Shown: positions 1-6,933, counted from the first letter of the stretch. The stretch: 7,873 nucleotides of DNA from Burkholderiales bacterium (GCA_028868455.1 JAGWUK010000121.1:1-7873), one strand, 5' to 3'. Notes: a model not told the origin generated them from the letters alone. Translations and numbers: made by a program.

Positions 1-12
1 CCGGTCGAAACA

Positions 13-2262
13 ATGCCTGCGCCCCCCCATTCCGGCGAAGCAAATGCATCACTCCACGCGACGCACTCTGGCGCCGACAACTACAAAAACACATCTGCAC
101 CGCCGACCAATCCCGGCGTAGCCTCCACCACTGCTCTCAGCAATCGTCTTGCCGAATATATGTCGCCAGCGGATTTAAAGCTGGTCAAAGAAGCCTATCG
201 TTTTTCAGACGAAATGCATCTTGGACAAGTACGCAAATCGGGTGAACCGTATATCTCTCATCCCATTGCAGTGGCGGAAATTTGCGCCGAATGGAAACTG
301 GATGTGCAAGCGATCATGGCCGCGCTGCTGCATGATGTCATGGAAGATCAGGACGTCAAAAAAGAAGAGTTGATAGAACGTTTCGGCGCACCGGTCGCCG
401 CACTGGTAGATGGTTTATCCAAGTTAGAAAAAATTGAATTCCAAAGCCAGATAGAAGCACAGGCGGAAAATTTCCGCAAAATGCTGCTGGCAATGGCCAG
501 AGACGTGCGCGTCATCCTGGTGAAGCTGGCTGACCGCCTGCACAACATGCGTACGCTGGGCGTCATGGCACCAGAAAAAAAACGCCGCATTTCCCGCGAA
601 ACGATGGATGTTTACGTTCCGATTGCCCATCGGCTGGGCTTGAATAATATCTATCGCGAACTACAGGACCTGGCGTTCTCGCACCTGTACCCGATGCGTT
701 ACCGGACCATATCCAAGGCCGTCAAAGCTGCACGCGGCAACCGGCGCGAGGTGGTCAACAAGATCATGGAAGCGGTTAAAACAACCCTGCATGACGCCAA
801 ATTGCACGCGGACGTTTCAGGCCGGGAAAAAACGCTGTATGGCATTTATCGCAAAATGCAGGACAAGCACCTGTCTTTTTCCCAGGTGCTGGACGTCTAC
901 GGATTCCGGATTGTCGTGGACGATTTTCGCGACAGTTATTATGCCCTGGGCGTTTTGCATGCTTTGTATAAACCGATGCCGGGCAAGTTCAAGGATTACA
1001 TTGCCATCCCCAAAACCAATGGCTATCAATCGCTGCATACGACCCTGATCGGCCCCTATGGCACCCCGGTCGAATTCCAGATACGCACGCAGGAAATGCA
1101 TCATGTCGCCGAATCGGGCGTGGCTGCGCACTGGCTGTATAAAAACGACGAAGGCGTCCTGAACGACTTGCAACACCGCACGCATGCGTGGTTGCAATCG
1201 CTACTCGACATTCAAAAACAAACCGGCGATTCGGCCGAATTTCTGGAACACGTCAAAATCGATCTGTTCCCCGATTCGGTCTATGTGTTCACGCCAAAAT
1301 CGAAAATTATCGCCCTGCCACGCGGTGCGACCGCACTGGATTTTGCCTACAATATTCACACCGATATCGGCGATCAGGCAATTGCCACGCGCATCAACCA
1401 CGAACCTGTGCCATTGCGCTCTGAATTAAAAAATGGCGACATCATTGAAATCATCACGTCACCAAATTCACGCCCGACGCCAAACTGGCTGACCTATGTA
1501 CGTACCGGCAAGGCGCGCTCAGCGATCCGCCATTATTTGCGCACGATTAATTTGACGGAATCGACCGAACTTGGCAAACAACTACTTGCGCAAGCACTGG
1601 TGGCAGTCAATCTGAACCCTGAGTTGCCAGACACATTGATTGAAAAATTCCTCAATGAGTCCAGCGCCAAACATATTGACGACATTTACACCGACATTGG
1701 TATCGGCAAACGCATGGCGGCACTGGTTGCACGGCATATTCTGGATCTGGTGGAAGACGATTCGTCATCCATTCCGTTCCAGCATTTTGGCGACAAGCAA
1801 TCGGCAAAACGCGAACCTGTCATTATTTACGGCAGCGAAGGCGTCTCGGTTCAACTCGCACCTTGCTGTCTGCCAATTCCAGGTGACGCCATTATTGGTC
1901 AGTTAAAACGCGATCAAGGATTAGTCGTACATACCGACGATTGCGAACATGCCAAGCGCCTGCATATCAAAGAACCAGATCGCTGGATTGATGTGAACTG
2001 GGGCGAAGAACTGAACCGCCGCTTTGATTGCCGCATTGTCGTCACGGTCAATAATCAGGTCGGCGCATTAGCGCGCATTGCTGCCGAAATCGGCGAATCC
2101 GACGCCAATATCAGCAACGTCAACATGGACGATGGTGACGCCAACGACATGACGCATATCCGCTTCACCATTCAGGTCGAAGATCGCGCGCACCTTGCAC
2201 GCATTATGCGCAATGTGCGCCACCTGAACGGCGTCATCCGCATAGAGCGGGAACGCGGCTAA
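13..2262 (+). CDS. spoT: Bifunctional (p)ppGpp synthetase/hydrolase (SpoT/Rel family)
   Basis: This enzyme makes and degrades the stringent-response alarmone (p)ppGpp in the cytoplasm. The 749-residue protein has the full long-RSH layout. The HD hydrolase domain (about 45-200) shows R74, H83, HDVMED at 107-112 and N178, so hydrolase activity is expected. The synthetase domain (about 265-378) has the GREKTLYGIYRKM segment from 270, D294, KFKD at 325-328, NGYQSLHTT at 336-344 and E354 in VEFQIRT. A TGS domain follows (about 415-482), then the conserved-Cys domain (CC 618-619, H640, C644) and a C-terminal ACT domain (about 673-745). It is about 47 residues longer than E. coli SpoT because of a Pro/Ser/Ala/Thr-rich N-terminal tail (1-42). 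The ATG at 13 is the first in the window, but the frame stays open upstream and no Shine-Dalgarno is visible in the 12 preceding bases, so the true start could lie outside. In Burkholderiales rpoZ often precedes this gene; it is not visible here. Family certain, start uncertain. Confidence 0.96.
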   Translation: MPAPPHSGEANASLHATHSGADNYKNTSAPPTNPGVASTTALSNRLAEYMSPADLKLVKEAYRFSDEMHLGQVRKSGEPYISHPIAVAEICAEWKLDVQAIMAALLHDVMEDQDVKKEELIERFGAPVAALVDGLSKLEKIEFQSQIEAQAENFRKMLLAMARDVRVILVKLADRLHNMRTLGVMAPEKKRRISRETMDVYVPIAHRLGLNNIYRELQDLAFSHLYPMRYRTISKAVKAARGNRREVVNKIMEAVKTTLHDAKLHADVSGREKTLYGIYRKMQDKHLSFSQVLDVYGFRIVVDDFRDSYYALGVLHALYKPMPGKFKDYIAIPKTNGYQSLHTTLIGPYGTPVEFQIRTQEMHHVAESGVAAHWLYKNDEGVLNDLQHRTHAWLQSLLDIQKQTGDSAEFLEHVKIDLFPDSVYVFTPKSKIIALPRGATALDFAYNIHTDIGDQAIATRINHEPVPLRSELKNGDIIEIITSPNSRPTPNWLTYVRTGKARSAIRHYLRTINLTESTELGKQLLAQALVAVNLNPELPDTLIEKFLNESSAKHIDDIYTDIGIGKRMAALVARHILDLVEDDSSSIPFQHFGDKQSAKREPVIIYGSEGVSVQLAPCCLPIPGDAIIGQLKRDQGLVVHTDDCEHAKRLHIKEPDRWIDVNWGEELNRRFDCRIVVTVNNQVGALARIAAEIGESDANISNVNMDDGDANDMTHIRFTIQVEDRAHLARIMRNVRHLNGVIRIERERG

Positions 2263-2278
2263 AACCACGTATAAACAT

Positions 2279-2358
2279 ATACTCCCCTGATTTTTTTGAA
2301 AAATTAGCCCATTCCGCGCAACAATACTGCGGCTCCAGGAAATACTGAATGGGAGTAT
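2279..2358. repeat. Compact nested inverted repeats in the convergent spoT/DUF3422 gap
   Basis: Three abutting dyads fill this 80-bp stretch. An outer 8-bp perfect pair joins ATACTCCC (2279-2286) to GGGAGTAT (2351-2358). An AT-rich hairpin, 2287-2294 with 2300-2307, has a 5-base loop and one G-T pair. A 7-bp perfect pair joins CCCATTC (2308-2314) to GAATGGG (2347-2353), with a small CCGC/GCGG pair inside (2314-2317 with 2329-2332). The outer and third helices compete for 2351-2353. Read as minus-strand RNA, the third helix is followed by a short U-rich stretch, so part of it may act as a terminator. No target-site duplication is seen at the ends, so a transposon remnant is not supported. Confidence 0.5.
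2298..2353 (-). terminator. Possible terminator of the greB-DUF3422 transcript
   Basis: On the minus strand, about 75 bases after the DUF3422 stop codon, arm CCCATTC (2353-2347) pairs with GAATGGG (2314-2308), with an inner CCGC/GCGG pair extending it across a one-sided bulge. The stem is followed by CTAATTTTTC, which has a five-T run. The long interrupted loop and late T-run make this a weak intrinsic terminator at best. No comparable stem plus T-run was seen for spoT on the plus strand. Confidence 0.35.
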
Positions 2359-2427
2359 CCAATAGCATCATTCAGCAATGCCGTCAAATGCGCTCCCCGC
2401 CACAGCAACAGAACGACCGCACGATTG

Positions 2428-3771
2428 TTAATGCATGCGTTGATGTAATTTGCGCAGCCCCATCCATACCACGCCAGCGATGACAGGAATCAACAGACCC
2501 GTCAGCAATTCGGGATTCAATGGTGCGCCGAGTGCTTTCAGCGCTTTCATCCCATATTGAAATAGTCCGGCCACGTAATAGGTAATCGCCGCCACCGACA
2601 GTCCCTCGACGGCCTGCTGCAAACGCAATTGCTGCGCCGCGCGCTTATTCATGCTCTCCAGTATCTGACGATTCTGCCATTCCTGCACGATGCCGACACG
2701 CGTACGTAACAGATCATTTGTGTGCGCAATCCGTTCAGCGAGGGTTTCCTGCCGACGCATAATCGCTTCGCAGGTATTCATGGCTGGTGCCAAGCGGCGA
2801 TCCATGAATTCTTCTATCGTCGGCATACCTTCAATACGCACTTCACGTAGTTCGTCGATGCGCGATTGCACGAGCCGGAAATACGCTTTCGAAGCGGAAA
2901 ACCGATAACTGTTTTCGAGCGACAATTTTTCGACTTGCGCCGCCAGATCGGTGATCTGGTGCAACATGCTTTGCTCCGCATCCGTATCCGCCTGACCGCC
3001 GCTATTTTTCGTCATCGCTGCCGTCAGGCTCACAAGCTCGTTTTCAATGCCATTCAAAACGGGTGCGGCGCGTTGCGCATGTGGCAAACCCAACAATGCC
3101 ATCATGCGATAGGTTTCAATTTCCAGCAGTCTTTGCACCACGCGCCCCGGTTGCTGCTCTAAAAACCCAAAGTCTTTGACAACGAAACGGCTGAAGCCAT
3201 CGGCCTGTATCAAAAAATCCGTCCACACTTCGCCTCGCTGCAACACACCACTACCGATCAATACACCAGGCTCAAAAATCTGTCGCAACGATGCCGCGTC
3301 CTGCATTTCTGCATGTGCCGGCAACAAAGCCACATGCGTGGCGACCATGATTTTTCCACGCAATTCCAGCAACCATTGTTGCGGCAAATGGCGCAAGGGA
3401 ACTTGCGAAAAAGCCTGATCGAAGCGCAAACCGGACAACGACATTGCCTGCAACCCGGTATTATTTTCGACGAATGAATACGTGGCAAATTCGGTATGGC
3501 ATTCCCACTTCAGGCGAAAACGTCCGAAATCATAGAAAAAATATTTGGCATCCCCCGATGGGCTCGCGACACCAAAATGCGCACAGAATGCCGCCAGGAT
3601 GGCTTGCTGTGTGCTGACATTGTCACCGCCGACGTGCGCATCGTCGCGCGCATACACGGCCAGATGCGTGACCACCTCCGGCGCTTGCAGGCGCAAAAAT
3701 GGCCGTGAGTGAACTTCCGCTGCCAACGGAACACGTAAAGGATGATTCAACTGGGTATAAGCAATTGCCAT
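2428..3771 (-). CDS. DUF3422 family protein, C-terminally membrane-anchored, function unknown
   Basis: This is a 447-residue protein with the features I associate with the uncharacterised DUF3422 family of proteobacteria. The N-terminus carries HPLRVPLAAEVHSRPF (10-25). A soluble region follows (to about 240), rich in aromatic residues (YFFYDFGRFRLKWE at 77-90). Next is a long predicted helical, partly coiled-coil stretch (about 240-385) ending in RAAQQLRLQQAVEGLSVAAI. Two hydrophobic segments (about 388-406 and 421-439) precede a basic tail, KLHQRMH. With no signal peptide, the bulk is probably cytoplasmic. The frame can be extended to a TTG at 3780, but the ATG at 3771 is preferred and gives the usual family length; neither has a strong Shine-Dalgarno. 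It starts 25 bp after the greB stop codon, suggesting co-transcription. No catalytic motif is recognisable. The topology of a soluble domain, long helices and two C-terminal membrane helices recalls CorA-like proteins, but that is only a resemblance. Confidence 0.9.
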   Translation of the reverse strand: MAIAYTQLNHPLRVPLAAEVHSRPFLRLQAPEVVTHLAVYARDDAHVGGDNVSTQQAILAAFCAHFGVASPSGDAKYFFYDFGRFRLKWECHTEFATYSFVENNTGLQAMSLSGLRFDQAFSQVPLRHLPQQWLLELRGKIMVATHVALLPAHAEMQDAASLRQIFEPGVLIGSGVLQRGEVWTDFLIQADGFSRFVVKDFGFLEQQPGRVVQRLLEIETYRMMALLGLPHAQRAAPVLNGIENELVSLTAAMTKNSGGQADTDAEQSMLHQITDLAAQVEKLSLENSYRFSASKAYFRLVQSRIDELREVRIEGMPTIEEFMDRRLAPAMNTCEAIMRRQETLAERIAHTNDLLRTRVGIVQEWQNRQILESMNKRAAQQLRLQQAVEGLSVAAITYYVAGLFQYGMKALKALGAPLNPELLTGLLIPVIAGVVWMGLRKLHQRMH

Positions 3772-3796
3772 AATGGTCAAAGGTAGAAGAGAATCT

Positions 3797-4345
3797 TTAC
3801 GCCGGATAGATCACGTCAAGGATCGTCAGCTCATCAATCCCGGCTGGCGTCTGCAGAGTCACCGTGTCACCGGTTCGCGCTTTAATCAATGCGCGCGCCA
3901 CAGGCGAAATCCAGCTGATTTTTCCTTGCAAAGGATCGAATTCATCAACGCCGACAATCGTCACCGTGACTTCATCACCCTGTTGATTTTCATATAGTAC
4001 CGTCGCACCGAAAAATATCTGATCCGAACCGTGATGCACGCGCGGATCAACGACTTCGGCAATATCAAGACGTTTGGTCAAAAAGCGGATGCGCCGGTCG
4101 ATTTCGCGCAAACGTTTTTTCCCGTAAAGATAGTCGCCGTTCTCAGAGCGATCGCCATTCGAGGCGGCCCATGAAACAATGCTGACGATCTCTGGTCTTT
4201 CCACATCCATCAGATGCAGAAATTCATCTTTCATACGTTGATGACCTTGTGGCGTCATGTAGTTTTTAACACCAACCGGTATCGCGGGCGCGCCGAATTC
4301 CAGGTCATCGTCTTGTTCAGTTTCTTTGGTGAAGGCTTTATTCAT
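3797..4345 (-). CDS. greB: Transcription elongation factor GreB
   Basis: GreB enters the secondary channel of stalled, backtracked RNA polymerase and stimulates cleavage of the transcript 3' end, restarting elongation. The 182-residue protein has the N-terminal coiled coil (about 29-100), with the tip motif GDRSENGDYLYGKKRLREIDRR from 64; D65 and E68 are the acidic tip residues needed for cleavage. An FKBP-like C-terminal domain follows (about 104-180), including FFGATV, ISPVARALI and TPAGIDELTI. The sequence around the tip and RLREIDRRIRFLTKR favours GreB over GreA. It is about 24 residues longer than E. coli GreB because of an acidic N-terminal tail (ETEQDDDLEF at 8-17), which I know as usual in Burkholderiales GreB. 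The ATG at 4345 is preceded by a weak GGA about 5 bases upstream. It leads the probable greB-DUF3422 operon and is divergent from the response regulator gene. Confidence 0.95.
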   Translation of the reverse strand: MNKAFTKETEQDDDLEFGAPAIPVGVKNYMTPQGHQRMKDEFLHLMDVERPEIVSIVSWAASNGDRSENGDYLYGKKRLREIDRRIRFLTKRLDIAEVVDPRVHHGSDQIFFGATVLYENQQGDEVTVTIVGVDEFDPLQGKISWISPVARALIKARTGDTVTLQTPAGIDELTILDVIYPA

Positions 4346-4351
4346 GATTCC

Positions 4352-4357
4352 ATTGTA
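4352..4357 (-). promoter_or_regulatory. Candidate -10 box of greB
   Basis: On the minus strand the sequence TACAAT, a near-consensus sigma-70 -10 hexamer (5 of 6), ends six bases before the greB ATG. No good -35 hexamer sits 16-18 bp upstream. If used, transcription would begin at or next to the start codon, giving a leaderless or nearly leaderless mRNA. The location could be coincidence in this AT-rich stretch. Confidence 0.3.
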
Positions 4358-4409
4358 GCGGAGTTAATCAATTAAATTGTTACCCGCCTACCACATCTGC
4401 ATCTTCCCT

Positions 4410-4417
4410 TATAAAAT
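4410..4417 (+). promoter_or_regulatory. Candidate -10 region for the response regulator/GGDEF operon
   Basis: TATAAAAT lies about 73 bases upstream of the response regulator start in the divergent gap and is the best -10-like sequence on the plus strand. No convincing -35 hexamer is present at normal spacing (a TTGTTA at 4377-4382 is too far away), so activator dependence or another sigma factor is possible. Immediately downstream are two direct CATGCG repeats (4423-4428 and 4434-4439) spaced one helical turn apart, a position suited to an operator. Confidence 0.3.
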
Positions 4418-4489
4418 AGAAGCATGCGCCCGACATGCGTGAGACAGCGATGCAAATAACGGCGGCGACACACAGAAATGGAATGATGC

Positions 4490-5137
4490 ATGTTTGAAAA
4501 CGTAGCAATAAAACTACTGATTGTTGACGACCTCACTGTGGTCAGAGAAGGAATAAAAAGTATTGTCGCCAGAACGCAAGACATGGGGGTCGTTGCCGAA
4601 ACCGGCAGCGGCCTGGAAGCGATCCGGATGGCGCGCAACATTGAATGCAATGTGATACTGCTGGAGATCGCCCTCCCCGACAAAAACGGCCTTGAGGTGC
4701 TCAAGCAAATTAAATCGGAAAATTCTTCCGCTCAAATTTTGATTTTTTCTGCGTACCGCGAAGACCAGTATGCGATTCGCGCTTTAAAGGCCGGCGCATC
4801 CGGCTATCTCAGCAAGCAAAGCCAGCCCGATCAACTGATTGATGCAGTCCGACAGGTTTCTAACGGATTGAAATATATCAGCCCGCAACTCGCGCAAGAA
4901 CTGGCAAATAACCTGAATCAGGAACATGAAGACGAATTGCACAAAACCCTGTCCGACAGGGAATATCAGACCATGACCATGATCGCTTCCGGCAAATCGG
5001 TCGGCGACATTGCCAAAGATTTATCCTTATCCGTAAAAACCATCAGTGAATATCGCGCCAGAATTTTATTAAAAATGAAATTGCGACATAACGCGGAACT
5101 GACGCATTACGCCATTAAAAATCAACTTGTCGACTAA
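4490..5137 (+). CDS. NarL/FixJ-type response regulator with Glu at the phosphoacceptor position
   Basis: This is a 215-residue DNA-binding regulator. The receiver domain (about 7-123) shows the acidic pair D13/D14 in LLIVDD, the switch Ser S87 in LIFSAY, Y106 and the conserved Lys K109 in GYLSK. At the phosphorylation site, where relatives read LLD-I-x-(L/M)-P-x-x-x-G, this protein reads LLEIALPDKNG; E59 (codon GAG at 4664-4666) replaces the Asp. A LuxR-type helix-turn-helix follows (about 152-212), with LSDREYQTMTMIASGKS, DIAKDLSLSVKTISEYRARI and a basic end. The Glu may mimic the phosphorylated form or make the protein independent of a kinase. The ATG at 4490 is chosen because a stop codon lies in frame just upstream; a weak GGA at 4480-4482 is the only ribosome-site candidate. 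It sits 37 bp before the GGDEF gene, with no terminator between, so the two are probably one operon. No histidine kinase gene is in the window. Target genes are unknown. Confidence 0.92.
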   Translation: MFENVAIKLLIVDDLTVVREGIKSIVARTQDMGVVAETGSGLEAIRMARNIECNVILLEIALPDKNGLEVLKQIKSENSSAQILIFSAYREDQYAIRALKAGASGYLSKQSQPDQLIDAVRQVSNGLKYISPQLAQELANNLNQEHEDELHKTLSDREYQTMTMIASGKSVGDIAKDLSLSVKTISEYRARILLKMKLRHNAELTHYAIKNQLVD

Positions 5138-5174
5138 GAACCTTCTTCGCCTAGCAAGATAACTGAAGCGCACC

Positions 5175-6836
5175 ATGTCCAACAAACCCAGCAATCCGCA
5201 ATTCAAAAGCCCGACCGATATCGCTCGTGAAACTTTCCGCCAACTGGCGATACAAAGAATCGCGCCAACGCCTGAAGCGTATCGCAAGCTTTACAACGAT
5301 ATTGCTGGTATCGCGGAGGAAGCGCCTCCGGCGCCTGCTGCGCCGGCCGACATCGTGCCCGAAGTGTCTGAAGCAGAAAAATTACTGACCAGCTTCGCCG
5401 CCAGTCTGCAAAGCTCGCAAAGTGAACTTTCCACATTTGGCCATCGCTTCAGCCGCGCCGCCAAAACCGGCAACTGGGAAGACTACAGCAAGGGCCTGAC
5501 GCAACTGACTGAACGCATCACCAGCAAACCGGCAACCGGCATCAGCCTGGTTGACCCGGTTGCCCCTGGCGCCAGCACAGGCAACGCCCGCCCCGCATCA
5601 ATCTCTCTGGTAGACGAAGCACCTGGCGAAGATCCGCGCTTAAAACTACTCAAGGATTTACTGTACCGAACACTGACGCTGGCATTGACGTCGCTGCTCA
5701 AGCCGACACCGCAACTGGCCACCGAATCAGAGGCACTCGGCGTTGCGGTCAAAGAAGCTGAAAATGAAGCCGCCCTGAATCTGGTCGGCAACCGGCTCAA
5801 GCAATTATGTTTTCAAATTGAACTGCAAAGTGGCGACAGTGCAGAACAACAAGAACTATTATTGCGCCTGTTCGATTTACTGCTCACCAATATCCACGAC
5901 CTGCTGGATAACGACAACTGGTTGCGTGGACAAATTGAAGTGGTGCAAAACCTGATTGCCGGGCCTATCGATCATCGCGCCTTGCAAGAAGCGACGCGCA
6001 GCCTGAAAGACGTGATCTACAAGCAAGGCGTGTTGAAAAACAGCATTGCCGAATCACAGACCTCGGTCAAAAACATGATGGCGGCGTTTATTGATCGCCT
6101 CAATGCAATGGCTGCCAGCACCGGCACCTATCAGAATAGTATGAGCAACTATTCACAACAAATCAGCAGCGCAAAAGATGTCAACGAAGTGACCGGCCTG
6201 ATTGCACAAATCATTAGTGAAACGCGTGAGGTACAAACTGAAACCCTGCGCTCACGTGACATGATCGTGGCCGCGCAAAAAGAAGTCAGCGAAGCTGAAG
6301 CACGCATCAAGGATCTGGAAAATAAACTCGCGCACATGAGCGAGCTGGTGCGTGAAGATCAACTGACCGGCAGCCTGAACCGACGTGGCATGGATGATGT
6401 CTTTGAGCGCGAAGCAGATCGCGCCGATCGTCGCAATACGCCTTTGTGTGTTGCCCTGCTGGATCTCGATAACTTCAAAAAACTCAACGACACGCACGGG
6501 CATGCTGCCGGAGACGAAGCGCTCGTGCATCTGGTGCGCATCGTCAAACAAACCCTGCGCTCCATTGACGTGGTGGCGCGTTACGGCGGCGAAGAATTTG
6601 TCATCATCATGCCGGAAACGCAACTCGAAGAAGCAGCGCAAGCCATGATCCGCGTGCAGCGTGAACTGACCAAGCACTTTTTCACTGCCAACGAGCAGCG
6701 CCTGTTTATCACCTTCAGCGCTGGCGTTGCTTTGCGCGCCCCGCATGAACCGCAGGAAAACGCGATCAAACGAGCCGACAAGGCCATGTACGAAGCCAAA
6801 CAGACCGGCAAAAACCGGGTTGTGAAAGCACAATAA
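5175..6836 (+). CDS. Soluble GGDEF-domain diguanylate cyclase
   Basis: This enzyme is predicted to make c-di-GMP from two GTP. The C-terminal GGDEF domain (about 393-550) has DQLTGSLNRRG (395-405), the metal-binding D430 in LLDLDNFKKLND, and an intact GGEEF active site (471-475). It also has the inhibitory RxxD site R462-S-I-D465 exactly five residues before GGEEF, so product inhibition is expected. The N-terminal 390 residues have no membrane segment or signal peptide. They begin with a helical motif found in many Burkholderiales cyclases (PTDIARETFRQLAIQRIAPT from 13, then PEAYRKLYNDIAG). A Pro/Ala linker (49-63), two copies of ISLVD (123-127 and 143-147), a long helical region (about 155-350) and a coiled coil leading into the GGDEF domain (about 365-392) follow. 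That last helix probably transmits dimerisation. The ATG at 5175 has only a weak purine stretch upstream. It is the second gene of the response regulator operon; that regulator may control its expression. Confidence 0.94.
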   Translation: MSNKPSNPQFKSPTDIARETFRQLAIQRIAPTPEAYRKLYNDIAGIAEEAPPAPAAPADIVPEVSEAEKLLTSFAASLQSSQSELSTFGHRFSRAAKTGNWEDYSKGLTQLTERITSKPATGISLVDPVAPGASTGNARPASISLVDEAPGEDPRLKLLKDLLYRTLTLALTSLLKPTPQLATESEALGVAVKEAENEAALNLVGNRLKQLCFQIELQSGDSAEQQELLLRLFDLLLTNIHDLLDNDNWLRGQIEVVQNLIAGPIDHRALQEATRSLKDVIYKQGVLKNSIAESQTSVKNMMAAFIDRLNAMAASTGTYQNSMSNYSQQISSAKDVNEVTGLIAQIISETREVQTETLRSRDMIVAAQKEVSEAEARIKDLENKLAHMSELVREDQLTGSLNRRGMDDVFEREADRADRRNTPLCVALLDLDNFKKLNDTHGHAAGDEALVHLVRIVKQTLRSIDVVARYGGEEFVIIMPETQLEEAAQAMIRVQRELTKHFFTANEQRLFITFSAGVALRAPHEPQENAIKRADKAMYEAKQTGKNRVVKAQ

Positions 6837-6854
6837 AACAATAAAATTACGCAA

Positions 6855-6892
6855 CCAGAACGGTAGTCTGCTTGAATGCCCTACTGCTCTGG
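6855..6892. terminator. Stem-loop after the GGDEF gene (possible terminator or mRNA 3' end)
   Basis: Arms 6855-6866 and 6881-6892 pair over 12 positions with one A/C mismatch and one G-T pair, around a 14-base loop, starting 18 bases after the GGDEF stop codon. On the plus strand no T-run follows directly. On the minus strand the stem is followed by TTGCGTAATTTTATTG, so it could also end transcripts arriving from the CmcI-like gene. It may block 3' exonucleases rather than terminate. Confidence 0.4.
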
Positions 6893-6933
6893 AAGCCCAG
6901 TGCAATTTTGATGCGCAAAACCGAAACGGTCTG

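Noticed and set aside
817..1197. A 126-codon minus-strand open frame inside spoT, and similar long frames opposite other genes.
   Set aside because: It lies antisense to a strongly conserved coding region and its translation shows no recognisable family.
2279..2358. Miniature transposon (MITE) with 8-bp terminal inverted repeats.
   Set aside because: There is no target-site duplication at the ends and no second copy in the window. The internal helices explain the symmetry equally well.
2349..2483. A 44-codon plus-strand open frame with AGGA eight bases before its ATG, in the spoT/DUF3422 gap.
   Set aside because: It has a Gln/Arg-rich composition without recognisable features, its end runs antisense into the DUF3422 gene, and its start lies inside an inverted repeat. 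It is most likely chance.
3771..3780. TTG at 3780 as the start of the DUF3422 protein.
   Set aside because: An ATG lies three codons downstream, and neither site has a strong Shine-Dalgarno. ATG is the more probable start and gives the usual N-terminus.
4364..4379. AT-rich dyad TTAAT-CA-ATTAA and an IHF-like sequence near greB.
   Set aside because: The IHF match has the wrong spacing by one base, and a five-base AT dyad is expected by chance in an AT-rich promoter region.
4424..4459. An 11-codon open frame between the candidate -10 region and the response regulator gene, a possible leader peptide.
   Set aside because: It has no ribosome-binding site and no amino-acid run or terminator/antiterminator pair that would suggest attenuation.
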